64,000 nucleotides of DNA, taken from the NCBI GenBank assembly GCA_940337035.1, contig CALNHX010002790.1, positions 62,001-126,000 of the forward strand. The letters are read 5' to 3'. This DNA comes from Agriotes lineatus (taxonomy: Eukaryota; Arthropoda; Insecta; Coleoptera; Elateridae). The notes under the pieces were generated by a model that was given only the letters and a program-made list of their open reading frames with translations, was not told where the DNA came from and searched no databases. Each line of letters opens with the position of its first letter. Position 1 is the stretch's first letter. Below are positions 32,901 through 43,216 of the stretch, piece after piece. A program made the position numbers and the translations under genes.

Positions 32901-35221
32901 GCTGTTGCAAATCAGTTACCAAGCGGGCTATACTCTCTAGTATGGCTCAAGTATTCGATCCCTTGGGACTACTTGGTCCAAGCGTTCTAACTTTGAAACT
33001 TCTCGTGCAACGGCTTTGGCAGTTGAAGTTGTCATGGGACGAAACGGTGCCCATGGAGATGCGCTCCAGATACGACGAACTCCATTCTTCATTACGCTCT
33101 TTGGGCTCGTTGGCAATTCCGAGACGGGTAATTTGCGATGACATAAATTCGATAGATCTCCACGGATTTGCGGACGCGAGTTCTGTAGCCTATGGGTGCG
33201 CCGTGTATATACGTTGCGTTGACGCGCGCGGTAATGTCACCACCAATTTGCTTTGTGCTAAGTCAAGGGTCGCTCCATTAAAAACAATATCCTTGCCTCG
33301 TTTGGAGCTTTGCGCAGCCTTACTGTTGGCTCGTTTGATTAAAACTATACTCGATTCCTCCGCATTTAAATTTGACCGCGTGTACTATTGGTCGGACTCC
33401 ACCATAACTCTGCACTGGATAAATAAGGATGCGAGTAATTGGAAGACGTTCGTCGCGAACCGGGTGTCCGAGATTCACGAACTAAGCAATAGGGAAGAAT
33501 GGTTTCACGTGCGTACAAATTGCAACCCGTCCGATATAATTAGCAGGGGAATGTTACCCCAGGAGTTACTCAACTCACGCTTGTGGTGGCACGGGCCAGA
33601 ATTTTTGTCACAGGCGGACTTAAAACCCCAGCCCGTTAAAATTGATTCGGGTGAGCTAGCAGCCCAAGAGTCGCGCCCAGTAGTGGCCACTCTTCACCAT
33701 CGCGTCCCAGAATTTGAACTTTTCAGGCGCTATTCCAGTTTTACAAAATTACAGCGCGTAGTCGCGTACTGCCTGCGTCTCGCGAGAAACAGAAACACCG
33801 AAACGCGCTGGTCGGGACCTCCAGTCATTGACGAATTGGAGGACGCTACTCGCCGCCTGATCAAAATTGCACAGGCGGAAGTCTTTTCCGGAGAAATAGC
33901 AGTTTTGTCTAAAAAAGCGCCATTGCCGAAAAATAGTGCGCTGCTTTCTCTAAACCCATTTCTGGACGATCAGGGCCTACTGCGCGTGGGCGGCCGTCTA
34001 GAAAACTCCAATCTAAGCTTTGATCAAAAACATCCCCTTTTGTTACCAGCTAGTCACCCTTTGTCGTTGCTAATCGTGAAGCAAGAGCATTTGCGGCTCT
34101 TGCATTGTGGACACTCGGTGTTACTGGCCTCATTGCGGGATAAGTTTTGGATCGTGAGAGCCAAAGACCTAATACGTAAAGTAATACACAATTGCGTGAT
34201 ATGCTTCCGGGCCAAGCCTAAGATGAATGAACACTTGATGGGATCACTACCCGAAGCTCGTGTCACACCCTCTCCCCCTTTCAGCAATTGCGGGATAGAT
34301 TACGCGGGTCCCGTGTTTATAAAAAACAAATCCGGGCGAGGCGCGAAAGAAGTAAAGGCTTACGTAGCCCTATTTGTGTGTTTGGCCACGAAGGCTATTC
34401 ATCTTGAACTCGTGGAAGACCTCACGACGGAGGCTTTCATCGCATCGTTGAGGAGATTCATCTCCAGACGCGGTTTACCCTCCAACATATTTTCTGACAA
34501 TGCTACCTGTTTCACCGGTGCCAGAAATCAGTTATCGGAATTAAAAAATATCCTGTCAGGCTCTAGTGAGCAATGCATAAGGGAAGAATTGTCGAAACAT
34601 AACATTAAGTGGAATTTTATTCCGGCACGCTCTCCGCACTTTGGCGGCATTTGGGAAGCGGGGGTAAAGTCATTGAAATATTATTTAAGGCGAATATCTT
34701 GCAATGCAAAGTTAACTTTCGTTGAGTATTACACCATGCTGACTCAAGTGGAGGCGATACTAAATTCCCGTCCACTCTGTGTTCTCCCTACCGACGCCTC
34801 ATTCCCCGAAGTCCTTACTCCTGCCCACTTCTTGATCGGTCGGAAGCTGACTTCGTTTCCGGAAGCCCAACTCCAGGGCATACCGGAAAATCGTCTCAGC
34901 CGCTATGGGCTGGTCCAGCGGCTGTCCCAGCAGTTTTGGGATCGTTGGTCCCGGGACTACCTCCACCTCCTGCAGCGCCGGCCTAAGTGGAAGTCCTCCA
35001 GCACGTCTCTAGCCCCCCAGGTGGGCGACGTGGTACTCGTCCACGACGAGGCATCTCCAAGCTACCGTTGGCCCCTGGCAATCATCTCGGCCACATATCC
35101 AGGAGCGGATGGTGTTGTGCGTGTGGTGCAGGTGCGCGATTCCCGAGGGAATCTCCTGAAACGCTCGGTGCGTAAAGTGTACATCCTACCCAAAGACGAT
35201 CATTGCGATCAAGGGCAATAA
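29942..35221 (+). CDS. BEL/Pao Gag-Pol polyprotein, intact frame
   Basis: The frame has 1,759 codons, numbered from the first ATG; an alternative start is MVETRSTSAVMSE at 29957. In order it has a coiled N-terminus and a DUF1759 Gag region (LPPLDLPSFSGKFENWVQF, about residue 143), and CCHC-like knuckles (CDFCKNSNHSISAC at about 347; CNNCLKPGHFVVKC; CRVCRKKHHALLC). A retropepsin-like protease follows (LLDPGSQLNLVS, about 488). The RT has the catalytic FYVDDLL near 902, and RNase H shows FADASSVAYG, PRLELCAA and SDSTITLHW. The integrase has the H...H...CxxC zinc domain (about 1381-1424) and the D, D, E positions in GIDYAGPV, SDNATCF and GGIWEAGVKSL. A C-terminal DUF5641-type domain (VGDVVLVHDE...RWPLAII) ends it. 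No stops or shifts. It is the only apparently competent TE protein in the window. Confidence 0.95.
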   Translation: MLVSVMVETRSTSAVMSETRALTTRCKFIKAKVDRFETLFHRISSSSPVKAHEVGNLSEEFSCFQNLLDEYEKSMEGLMEADAEHFDELFNEFDSFMTHFSEISSTVKEFLSKNKISPGIKPNLGQNSLQSGPSGELAGLRLPPLDLPSFSGKFENWVQFHDSFTSLIHNNANLTNVQKFYYLISSLKGEAASSISSLKVTNDNYTIAWDILVKRFENKKLIVKSNINALFSLESVKKDSHSSVQRLLDSVVRILEILKAYGEPTVDTILIHIIVSKLSSAMQTDWELYKHAGQFPTLRELLDFLESKSHLLGSLEAAKIGSSLGNQGSEQKSHARAHVAREQGNHSCDFCKNSNHSISACESFSKLSVNARIEEARRLKLCNNCLKPGHFVVKCTSSRCRVCRKKHHALLCLRPKRDAHENIPSPRPGPPEASSGTREVGAVAPSEAPVASVSAACSRPAIAAPAQVLLSTVSVFVEGSSGSFSRAKALLDPGSQLNLVSADLCQNLKIEKRGNVTSLSGVGARALNAEFRANVRIRSRNGKYEDILSCVVLDKITDPLPALAFSLRDLKIPPNIVLADSDCNTPGKIDLLLGANVFWQVLCQGQVKLGPEKPFLTKTLFGWVLGGNMNVENRALMLSNRVHLSVAGIEHGIQRFWEIEGAYGSSGRLSADDKFCEDHFQSTTKRASPEPRRFIVSIPFRKDAPSLGDSRGIALKRFYSLENKLSKNPELKTAYSAFLKEYESLGHLSKVDDEASLPHPRFYLPHLPVIKEDSSTTKHRVVFDGSCASSSGVSLNDLQHKGPVVQQSLFAILCRFRQFKYVLKADCAKMYRQILVDPSQTQYQLILWRDDKTSAVKCFKLLTVTYGTKSASYLATRCLIQIAQEIEASLPEASLRISRDFYVDDLLTGFENRAEAIKTQFEISSALSGYGFELRKWASNDSEVASAIGVDRGSVEPISLTEDATEKTLGIFWDTRRDVLSYRVNPSCCKSVTKRAILSSMAQVFDPLGLLGPSVLTLKLLVQRLWQLKLSWDETVPMEMRSRYDELHSSLRSLGSLAIPRRVICDDINSIDLHGFADASSVAYGCAVYIRCVDARGNVTTNLLCAKSRVAPLKTISLPRLELCAALLLARLIKTILDSSAFKFDRVYYWSDSTITLHWINKDASNWKTFVANRVSEIHELSNREEWFHVRTNCNPSDIISRGMLPQELLNSRLWWHGPEFLSQADLKPQPVKIDSGELAAQESRPVVATLHHRVPEFELFRRYSSFTKLQRVVAYCLRLARNRNTETRWSGPPVIDELEDATRRLIKIAQAEVFSGEIAVLSKKAPLPKNSALLSLNPFLDDQGLLRVGGRLENSNLSFDQKHPLLLPASHPLSLLIVKQEHLRLLHCGHSVLLASLRDKFWIVRAKDLIRKVIHNCVICFRAKPKMNEHLMGSLPEARVTPSPPFSNCGIDYAGPVFIKNKSGRGAKEVKAYVALFVCLATKAIHLELVEDLTTEAFIASLRRFISRRGLPSNIFSDNATCFTGARNQLSELKNILSGSSEQCIREELSKHNIKWNFIPARSPHFGGIWEAGVKSLKYYLRRISCNAKLTFVEYYTMLTQVEAILNSRPLCVLPTDASFPEVLTPAHFLIGRKLTSFPEAQLQGIPENRLSRYGLVQRLSQQFWDRWSRDYLHLLQRRPKWKSSSTSLAPQVGDVVLVHDEASPSYRWPLAIISATYPGADGVVRVVQVRDSRGNLLKRSVRKVYILPKDDHCDQGQ

Positions 35222-35429
35222 ACATTGACTTTGCTCTTAGTTGGTAGTTTTCGCTTATTGAACATTTTGCTAGGTTTAGTTGTTTCTTTGCTTGTATTCA
35301 TGCTAGTTGTAGGTTATCTGTAAGACTCTTGGATTATCATCTGTCATTAGTTCTTGTTATGCATTTGATTATTTTGTAGTGTTAGATTTCAGTTTAATTT
35401 TGGGATTTAATCACGTCGTGCCATAGTCG

Positions 35430-35446
35430 GCACTTCGGGGGCGGCA
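35430..35446 (+). other. BEL polypurine tract
   Basis: CACTTCGGGGGCGGCA lies immediately before the 3' LTR, the G-rich sequence common before BEL LTRs, which primes plus-strand DNA synthesis. Confidence 0.6.
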
Positions 35447-36255
35447 TGTTTGATTCACACAGATGCGTGCATCAAAACCTTCTTGATTATAATTAATCAT
35501 GTAATTCAAGTCATAACTGTTTTATCTCATTCAAAGGTCGTGGTAAAGTCAAATTTGCATCTTGCCGTATTTGTTTGCCTCTGTTAATGTTGGAAAGGAA
35601 TTTGTAAGCTTCCCTTAATGGCTTTTAAGCGGATGGATACATTTTCTAATAGAACTTAAGCCGACTTAGCATATTTGGGAATCATGGGTTTATGGATTTC
35701 GTTCAATTGCCTCATTGAGAGAGCTTAGCATTAAGGTTTCTTAGAATAAGCATTTTTCCTAAATAACGTGCGACGCTCCGATTGGCTACGCAGGATCGCC
35801 TCAGCCAATAGTGTTTGAGCTTGCCCCTCCTTGATGATTTGGCGAGTTCGGCTCGCTGTAAATTCAAAGTCAGTTAGATCCAGAGCCTCGAGGAAGCAAG
35901 TTCAGCTATGCTTTGTGCTAGTTTGCGTTTCGGTCTAACTCCCTGGTAAAGACGTTTCCAGGTTGTTTTGTGTTACGGTTACGCGCAATTCGCTATTTTC
36001 GCGTGGCCAATCCAAGCGTGTCACAACAGTTGAAGCTTTTGTAAAAAACCATCGGTCCATCAGTGACGTTTGTAATCGTTGTTATTCAATATACTCGTGT
36101 TTGTTAAGTCTTGTTTCACTCCAACAACTAACTGAACCCAAGTTAGGGTTATTAAGTGGCAGTTCCCGGCAATCCCATTGAACCGGAACTCGCAGTGGAT
36201 TAATTGGGGGCCCCATTCGTGGAAGCCTCTTATCAAGTTAATCGTACAAAAAACA
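35447..36255 (+). repeat. BEL 3' LTR
   Basis: Aligns end to end with 28857-29662. Differences include CTTCAATTGG versus CTTGATGATTTGG (3-bp indel) and about 14 substitutions noted by eye. Confidence 0.93.
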
Positions 36256-37275
36256 AGGGGAGTCTCTAGATAAATTAGATGGAGAAATCCAGGAAGAAAA
36301 TAAGGAGCTGGGGGAACAAAACATACTAAAGGGGGGAGCTAGAAGTAGCTCTACCAACCGGTTTTGATAAGATAGACCCAGAATTAATGAAATGGTTGGG
36401 AAATGAAGGAAAGAATTGGCTATTGGAATATTAAGAATGACATGGAGAATGATGAAAATACCAAAAGATTGGGAAAAGAATATGATCCTGCCTATTCACA
36501 AAAAAAGGTGATCACACTATATGTGATAGTTATAGATCAATTTGCCTTGCAACAACAACCTTTAAGATTTATACAAGAATACTAGAAACAAAACTAAGGA
36601 CAGAAATAGAACCAAATTAGAAGAACAGCAAACGGCATACAGAAAAGACAGACAAACAACAAACATTTTTGTTCTGAAAAAGGTTATCGTAGGAATGATT
36701 GAAACAAATAGAGAACTATTGTTATGTTTTATAGATATAAAAGCAGCCTTTGGTTCTATAGATAAAAATATAATATGGAAAGGTCTACGCAAACTACATA
36801 TATCGGAAATATAAATAAGAAAAATTGAGAGTGTATACAACAATGTTACCGCACACCTACCTAAACAGGGGGATAGCCTCAGCCCCTTGCTTTTCAATGT
36901 AGTAATGGACAGAATAATTAAAAACACGAGTAAAGGAACAGCGAGCGAGAAAACATTGCTTGGATATAGGGACCTACTACCGATACACATAGACAACCTT
37001 GTGTACCGACCATATAATTCTATTGGCAGAAACATCTGGAAAACTAAAAAGAAAAATAGAAATATGGAATAAAGAGATAGAAGATAATGGTATGAGGGTG
37101 AATCTAGAGAAAACGAAAATAATGGTTATAAATAAGAAACAAAGGGAAGAACAGGGTAACAGGATTTTATGTAAAGGTATACATTTGGAAAAGGTAACGA
37201 CTTTTGACTACCAGGGGACCAGATTTACTAATGATGGGAAAAATAGAAGAGGAAATAGTCAATAGAACAAAAACA
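36256..37275 (+). pseudogene. LINE C: reverse transcriptase, 5' and central part
   Basis: Shifted plus-strand frames give WLLEILRMTWRMMKIPKDWE, NMILPIHKK (the RT motif I/P-I-x-K-K-G), YRKDRQTTNIFVLKKVI, CFIDIKAAFGSID (catalytic Asp block), LSPLLFNVVMDRII, then a decayed catalytic box, and NGMRVNLEKTKIMVI. Several stops are present. It begins directly at the right LTR of the BEL element and stops at 37275; its continuation is at 39453. Confidence 0.75.
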
Positions 37276-37410
37276 ATCTGGTGTGATACACAAACACAAC
37301 ATCCTTTTACAGTGGTCTTATATAAATTAGGCAAAAATTTGACTTTTAATTTGTAAGCATTAATCAAAACTTTTCAAAAATTACAAATTCTACAGAAACC
37401 GTACAAAAAA
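37276..37410 (-). repeat. Interspersed repeat, copy 2 (edge of insertion in LINE C)
   Basis: It is the reverse complement of 16836-16961, beginning ATCTGGTGTGATACAC and ending GGTTTCTGTAGAATTT on the other strand. Its left edge coincides with the break in LINE C, so it marks one end of a 2.2-kb insertion (37276 to about 39452). Confidence 0.7.
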
Positions 37411-37718
37411 GAGCGTTAGTTGAGGAGACAAATTTTCTCTAAAATTTTAAGCTGAATTAAAAAATGTAATAATATACCGGGTGTTCTATTTAAAACAGGA
37501 GTTAATTAAAAAAAACAAAAGAAACCCATTTTAGAGGTACTCAACTGGAAAATCACCTATCTCACATCAGTAGACATTAAAAATGTAAAATTATAAAAAA
37601 ATTGCTACAGCCGTTTTCGATATTCTGTTCACAAGCCGACAGACACACATCGACACACACACACACACAGACAGACGGACAGATAGACCAATAAAAAAAA
37701 TGTTTTGGGGTTCAGGGG
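37411..37718. repeat. Interior of the repeat inserted in LINE C, with (AC)n microsatellite
   Basis: Non-coding. It includes an (AC)n run at about 37653-37669 followed by GACAGACGGACAGATAGACC, and resumes after hAT copy 4 as ACTCTAAAACGTGAAGATCT to ACTTCCTTTATTGTAAAAGG (39363-39452). Confidence 0.6.
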
Positions 37719-39354
37719 TAGTGATGTAAATTACCCAGGTATTTATTTTTAGGAATAAATACCAGGAGTATTTAAAGGGGTATTTATGGCCTGCATTACA
37801 AACATCATAAAACTAATATAACCAGTATGATTTTGATTGTAAAGTCAAGATGCTCTATTCGAATTATGTAAAAATGTAAAATAAACTAGCTGTACTAAGA
37901 CCATTTACTGTCCAAAATATCTAAAGTTCTTTATATAATTTGTGATGTTCGTTGCCTTATTAAGATTGTTTCTTAATATGTACTATTGCGGCCAAAACAT
38001 TTCGCACGGTTTGTTTGCCTTGTGCATGTATGATTTTATCAGGTGGACTAAAGTCACTTGTCAGTTGTATAACTGACATTCTGCCTTCAAAACTTAAAAT
38101 GCCAAATCACGTTCTAAGCGAGGCCGAAAAAGGCTTTGCTATCGGAAAACTAGAAGAGGGATGGTCGCTATGACGTGTGGCTGATGAAGTTGGTAGCGGA
38201 AGAAGCCCTATTTCTTAAAATAACCTGAATAAGCTAGTAATAGGACAATAATCCCAAAATGTGAAAAATTATAAGTAGTCACTAAACCACTGTGGATAAA
38301 ATCAAATAACTAGATTAAGTATAGTACGAATTTTTTGGCCCAATAGTATCTATAGTCCAGGATATATACATAGGTATGGTAATTAAATTAAAGGGTAGGT
38401 AAAGAATCTCAAACATAATAACTTTGCATAATAAACTATATGTCAAAAATTATTAATAATCCCGCAAAAAATGTAAACAGTTAGTGGCTTAAACTGATTG
38501 GTAACTGAAATTTATTTCTATGAACCTAAGTTTGCACAGGTGATTACGATAAGACCGAATTTAGATGAAACTCGGAAGCAAAAACCACTTGGGAATTTCA
38601 ATCACATTTGGTGCAATAGGTTAATGTACTCTTTCCGATTTAGCCAGTAGTTCTCAAAAATCTGTAATAGATCTATTACGATTTTTTTCTGTTAAATGAT
38701 TAATTTTTTAGTGCAATTATTCTACTGAGGTCAGTGTAATTATACACCCATTTAAGTTAATAACCATACTTTTGAATTACCCTGTATAAGTAAATATTAT
38801 AACGAGATTAATGGTTGATGGTATCTGTATAGGTCAGATTAAAATGGTAATTTTCTTTTAAACTACATTTCGACCACACTCATGATTTTCTTAAAGTTTA
38901 TTTCATTGTTTTTTATTTATCAATTCACATTTATTATTAATCTTAAATTAGCATTAGATGAAATGGTTTACATTATATATAAATTGGGCATGAAGTCCTC
39001 CATCTTTTAGAGTCTACAAGTAAATTGCGCGCTACGCGCACGTGAAATAGAATACGCGAAAGGTCAAGCTCCGAGCCGAGCGCTAAGATAAGAAAAACAA
39101 AACCTAAACAAATATAAACATCTGTGAAGCCGGAACGTGAGATTTTATTTTGTGCCACAGACAAACATACATTAAGGAAAATTATATTATAGATGATGCG
39201 CTAGGTGGGTAAAGATTAACTTAGCTTTGTAACTATTAAAAATTTCATAAATACCCAGTTTTTAGGTATTTACCCGAAGCAGAGGTAAATACGCAGATAA
39301 ATACCTATTTATAAGTACCCTACCCACTGGGAGTTTACCCAACCCACATCACTA
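37719..39354. mobile_element. hAT element copy 4 (1.64 kb, non-autonomous)
   Basis: It starts TAGTGATGTAAATTACCC and ends GGGTTGG on the complement after TAGTGATGT, with terminal 9-bp inverted repeats. The exact 8-bp duplication TTCAGGGG is at 37711-37718 and 39355-39362. TATTTACC/GGTATTTA motifs recur near both ends. No transposase domain; frames inside are short. Confidence 0.85.
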
Positions 39355-39452
39355 TTCAGGGGACTCTAAAACGTGAAGATCTGTTGAAAACTCAATTTCG
39401 AATTTTTGGGTTGAATCCAATACTTCCTTTATTGTAAAAGGAAGTAAAAGGT

Positions 39453-39765
39453 AATAAGATATACTATGCGCTAATGAAAACTATATTTGGAAATAAAGAA
39501 ATTGGTAGGAAAACTAAAATACACGTCTATAATGCAAGATTGTTTCCAACTTTTAACATATTCTAGTGAAACTTGGACTAGAGTTAAAAGCATAATGATA
39601 CAATCACAGCAATGGAAATGAGGGTACTTAGGAAAATAGCAGGAGTGACAAAATTAGATAGAATAAAAAAAAACGAAAATAAGGGATTCTCTACAAACTG
39701 AAGCTTTAGTAAACAAAATAGACAAGATACAGTTGAACTGGTTTGGCCATGTCATGAGATCCGTT
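39453..39765 (+). pseudogene. LINE C: C-terminal part resuming after insertion
   Basis: Frames give NKIYYALMKTIFGNKEIG, then KIHVYNARLFPT, AMEMRVLRKIAG, TKLDRI, and LVNKIDKIQLNWFGHVMRS. These are the post-RT blocks (SETW, MRxLRxIxGxTxxDRxRN, WxGHVxR) of the same insect LINE type as 36256-37275. Several shifts and stops. Confidence 0.75.
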
Positions 39766-39984
39766 GATTTTTCTTTTTAAACACGGGTTTCGTTAGATTT
39801 TCTTTTTTATTCGTGACGTCATTGATGATTTTTTAAATAGAAATGTGGGTCATGCGATACCTTGTTTGAAAGGTCTTTTAATTATCTATCTAGCCATATC
39901 AACAAGTTTAAGTAATTTAGTTTTGTATACTGTCAAAACATTTTCATTATCGCAAATTCTTATTTATTAAATAAAACCAAATTT

Positions 39985-40115
39985 AAAGCAAATGCTCAAA
40001 CTGACGACTCTCAGCTACGATACAGTGAGAAAGACCAACAGTGAAGCCTTTTCGAAGTTTTCTATAATTTGTGGAGTTATTTGTGCCATCTCGAAGCGTA
40101 TGCGTTCTTTGAGTT
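39985..40115 (-). pseudogene. IS630-like transposase C-terminus
   Basis: The minus strand reads LKERIRFEMAQITPQIIENF and, after a one-base shift, SHCIVAESRQFEHLL followed by a stop. This is the terminal block (ITPxxxxNVxxxFxxRxxxCxxxxGxxFEHLL) of IS630-like transposases also seen at 5140-5393. Confidence 0.55.
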
Positions 40116-41818
40116 GTAATTTTACAAACAATTTAAAAAATTTAAAAAAAAAAAACAGTTAACTACAAAGACAACTACTTCGTTGGGCTAATAAACGTAC
40201 CTGAAATAAAAACAGTTACTGGCTTGCTATATTTACCCAGATAGCACGTACGCTTACGGCAAGCTTGCTTTTTACTTAATTTACGCTTGTCATAGTAGTT
40301 TTACGCGACAAGCGTTGCAAAAGCTTGAAGCAAGCTTAGTATTTCAAGTTTTCAAGGAATGCTGTTTTGGCAATTCCGAAGTTGGCAGCGCGCATGCCTG
40401 TCTCAGAAAATGAAGAGAAGAACACAAACGGCAGACGATGCGTAATTGCTTATGCGTCTCTAGCGATTTGGTATTGTTCTGTGCTGGCGATTATAACCTA
40501 AAAACGGTGAACTGGTTGATCTTGGTTGAGCCGTGTTTTAAGTTTAATTATCAATTATATTAGGACATCAATGAGTGGAAGCCTGGAAGGTAAGTAATTT
40601 TGTAGCATTTACTTTGTTTTCTCAATTTTAAAATAAATAAGATACTAAAAATTAATCGTGGTGTTGTAACCGTTCCATTGAGAACTATTGCAGTGCTTTG
40701 CAGTAATAAAACTAGTCCCTGCATGCATGATTTAACCATTTAACTACTGCTCGAAATCAAAGTTAAAAACTTGCGTTAAAAATTAGGGTTCATTGTACAA
40801 CTGTGTATCGTGACGTCACTCTGCTTTGAATATTAAGTTCTTGCTGCAACAGGGGTATTCAAACTTCTAACGGCATTTTTGCCGCGAACTGCAACGATCA
40901 TAACAAATTGCCAGCAACAGCTAACCAAAATACGAATCATTTATTGTTATTACTGTACAGTACTGTTTTTCCCATTATTATTATTACAGTAAACGCTTCA
41001 TTATAACGCATAAAAAGAATATTTTTAGGTTTAAACATTAAAATCGATACAATTTTTTGTTATATAAATAATTATAAACTCTAAAATTCGTCAGAAAAGG
41101 TAGCAAGCATAAGCTTTTATTTTTTCTTGCATTTCTCATGTAATTTTTTTCTATAGCAAGAACTTTTAACAATTTCAAAAGAAAATAAGGAAAGTCAATC
41201 ACATTTTAAAATCTCAGTAGCTAAATTGGGTTGCTAGGATAATACGAATAAAAATTTTAAAAATCAAGTACTTTATCTACTCTTGATGTTAAAGTGCTAC
41301 TTTATCTACTCTAATATTACACTGTATCCACCCTTGAGGTTAAAGTACTATTTGATCTACTATTTTGAGTTGATAAAGTAGCACTTTAACATCTGTTATA
41401 GAAAAAAAGAATTATTTTACATTAAACCAAAGAGCATTATATGCTCTTTGATTAAACCTAAAAATGTTTAATGAACATGCGTCACGTAGCTTTCAAAAGT
41501 TCGCTGTGCTATGAATGACAACTCACTGTTGCTCTACTTTGAACCTATTAAAGCATAAGGTATGGAATTGCTGTAAGCAGCTTACTGCATATAATAAAAA
41601 AAATGTTATTAATAAAAATTAAGTACCTATAGGCAATATATTGCTATTTTTTACATAGTTGCATCTGGTTCATGTACTTATTAGGTAATATATGCAGTAA
41701 CATTTTAATTATACTAACTTTGTTTTCTTTACAGAGATCAGCGTAGCCAGAATACAAATGAATAATATAAGTAGTATAAGTATTTTGTTATTAAATATTT
41801 GTATGTAATATGTATGTA

Positions 41819-41954
41819 CAGTTGGCGCCATCGAAATGTGAACGGATTCTTGCAGCCATGGCATTTTTTTCTGATTTTTATTATAGTAAACATAAAAATC
41901 AGACAAAAATGCCATGGCAGCGCGAATCTGTTCACATTTCGATGGCGCCAACTG
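41819..41954. mobile_element. TA-flanked palindromic MITE, long copy
   Basis: A 136-bp near-perfect palindrome. The arms of about 60 bp start CAGTTGGCGCCATCGAAATG and continue through ATTC, GCCATGGCA and CTGATTTTTAT, leaving a short TATAGTAAAC loop. TA lies on both sides. It shares termini with 19798-19882 and is nested in the 40236-43216 element. Confidence 0.9.
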
Positions 41955-42967
41955 TACCTACATAAGACTTACTATACCTGGCGCTGGGAACAAAAAATAC
42001 AGTAGAACGTGCAAACCAAATTACAAATTACCATGCTGCCTGGATTAGTATTTAAATAGTAAATAGCTTAAAATCAGCGATACCAGTAATTCTAACAAAA
42101 AAATCTTTTCTGTTAAGTTTGACGTTTTTTGGCGAATTTGTGTTTGATAGTTTGTGATTTACATTATTTGTTCATTTTAGTTTTCTGTTATTATTGTCTT
42201 TGTTACTTCTTTACACTTTGTTTTATACAGTATTTTCAATTACATGTGCACAAATGGCATGCTATTTCAGTTGGTCAGTTTTTTTTTTGTATGATAACCT
42301 CAACACATTATTTAATGTCAGTTGAAATTGTCTAATTATAACAACCACTATCTCTAATTTTCTTTAGTTATTATCATTAAAATTCTGATCTAGTCTTTAT
42401 AATATTGCATTTGGGTTTCATGTTCTACTCTTACTTGTTCACTGCATCCAGTATAGTATCTAAGGTTGAATATTTAAAATATATTTAGTAAATCTATTAT
42501 ACACTTGTGTTTTATTTCTTTTAAATTGCTGTTAGTATTTAAAACAATTAAAATTTTCTAGAAATACATGGGCTCGTAAACCGCTATTTTGTCGACATAA
42601 AATTAATTTTCAACACAGTCTCTTTGCCTAAGAATGCAAGCATTAGAACTGTAAACATTCAAAAAATAATCTGATTTTGTATTTAAATGGCCATCTGCTG
42701 CAAGTTCTTTATCATCTCTGAACCAGTTTCTCCAGAGGCCTTTTTTAAAATTCGATGAAAAAGGTAATCGGCAGGGACTGGAATACAGACTGTAAGGGTT
42801 ATGGTCTAATTCCTTAAAGCCGCAGTACCATAGTATAAAACTTGCTGCATTAAGCTTGTATTAAGCATAACTGTTGCTTGTATCAAGCTTGGTTCAGGCT
42901 GGCCATAGAAAGAGCCACAATTGTCCAAAATAAGCTTGAAACATGCTTAATGAATGAGCTTAATTCA

Positions 42968-43080
42968 AGCTCTCTTTAAGCTTGCAAAAGAAGCTTTATT
43001 TAAGCTTGCAAAACAAGCTTTAATTAAGCTTGCAAAACAAGCTTTATTTAAGCTTGCAAAACAAGCTTTCAGTAGGCTTG
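42968..43080. repeat. 24-bp minisatellite
   Basis: Three full units (from 42992, 43016, 43040) plus partial ones read AGCTTTATTTAAGCTTGCAA with AACA. In one frame each unit encodes ALFKLAKQ, but no gene context supports translation. Confidence 0.9.
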
Positions 43081-43216
43081 TCATGTGTAAACTAGTTTGC
43101 TTGTTTCAAGCTTGCCATAAGCTAGCAGACTTGCCGCAACAAGGTTGTTTCAAGCCTATATGCTGGTTATGGCAACCTTGATTCAAATTTATATCACACT
43201 TGCTTTGCTATGTGGG

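Larger units (their letters stand above)
28857..36255 (+). mobile_element. BEL/Pao LTR retrotransposon, full length (7.4 kb)
   Basis: Two 806- and 809-bp LTRs starting TGTTTGATTCACACAG and ending GTACAAAAAACA frame a single uninterrupted gag-pol. A primer site and a polypurine stretch are in the expected places. The LTRs differ at roughly 14 positions plus a 3-bp indel by eye, so insertion was not very recent. The flanks are ATCTT on the left and AGGGG on the right, so no target duplication is visible. The left flank is a hAT-type transposase and the right flank a LINE, so neither element resumes across it. Confidence 0.93.
40236..43216. mobile_element. TA-flanked element (2.98 kb) with subterminal AAGCTTGC repeats
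   Basis: CCCAGATAGCA at the left end is inverted as TGCTATGTGGG at the right end (10 of 11), with TA on both sides. Both ends carry many GCAAGCTT/AAGCTTGC motifs (40258-40350 and 42845-43150). Inside are a nested palindromic MITE, an inverted pair GATGTTAAAGTGCTACTTTA (41285, inverted at 41372-41393), a 23-bp palindrome CAAAGAGCAT-TAT-ATGCTCTTTG (41428-41450), and a short ATG leader MSGSLE ending at a GTAAGT donor (40571-40589). No transposase was recognised, so the superfamily is unknown. Confidence 0.5.

Noticed and set aside
37653..37700. (AC)n and GACAGACGG repeats as a CRISPR-like or regulatory array
   Set aside because: It is a simple microsatellite within an interspersed repeat, with no spacers.
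42954..43181. Open frame encoding ALFKLAKQ repeats
   Set aside because: It translates a 24-bp minisatellite within a transposon; with a unit divisible by three the frame is open trivially.
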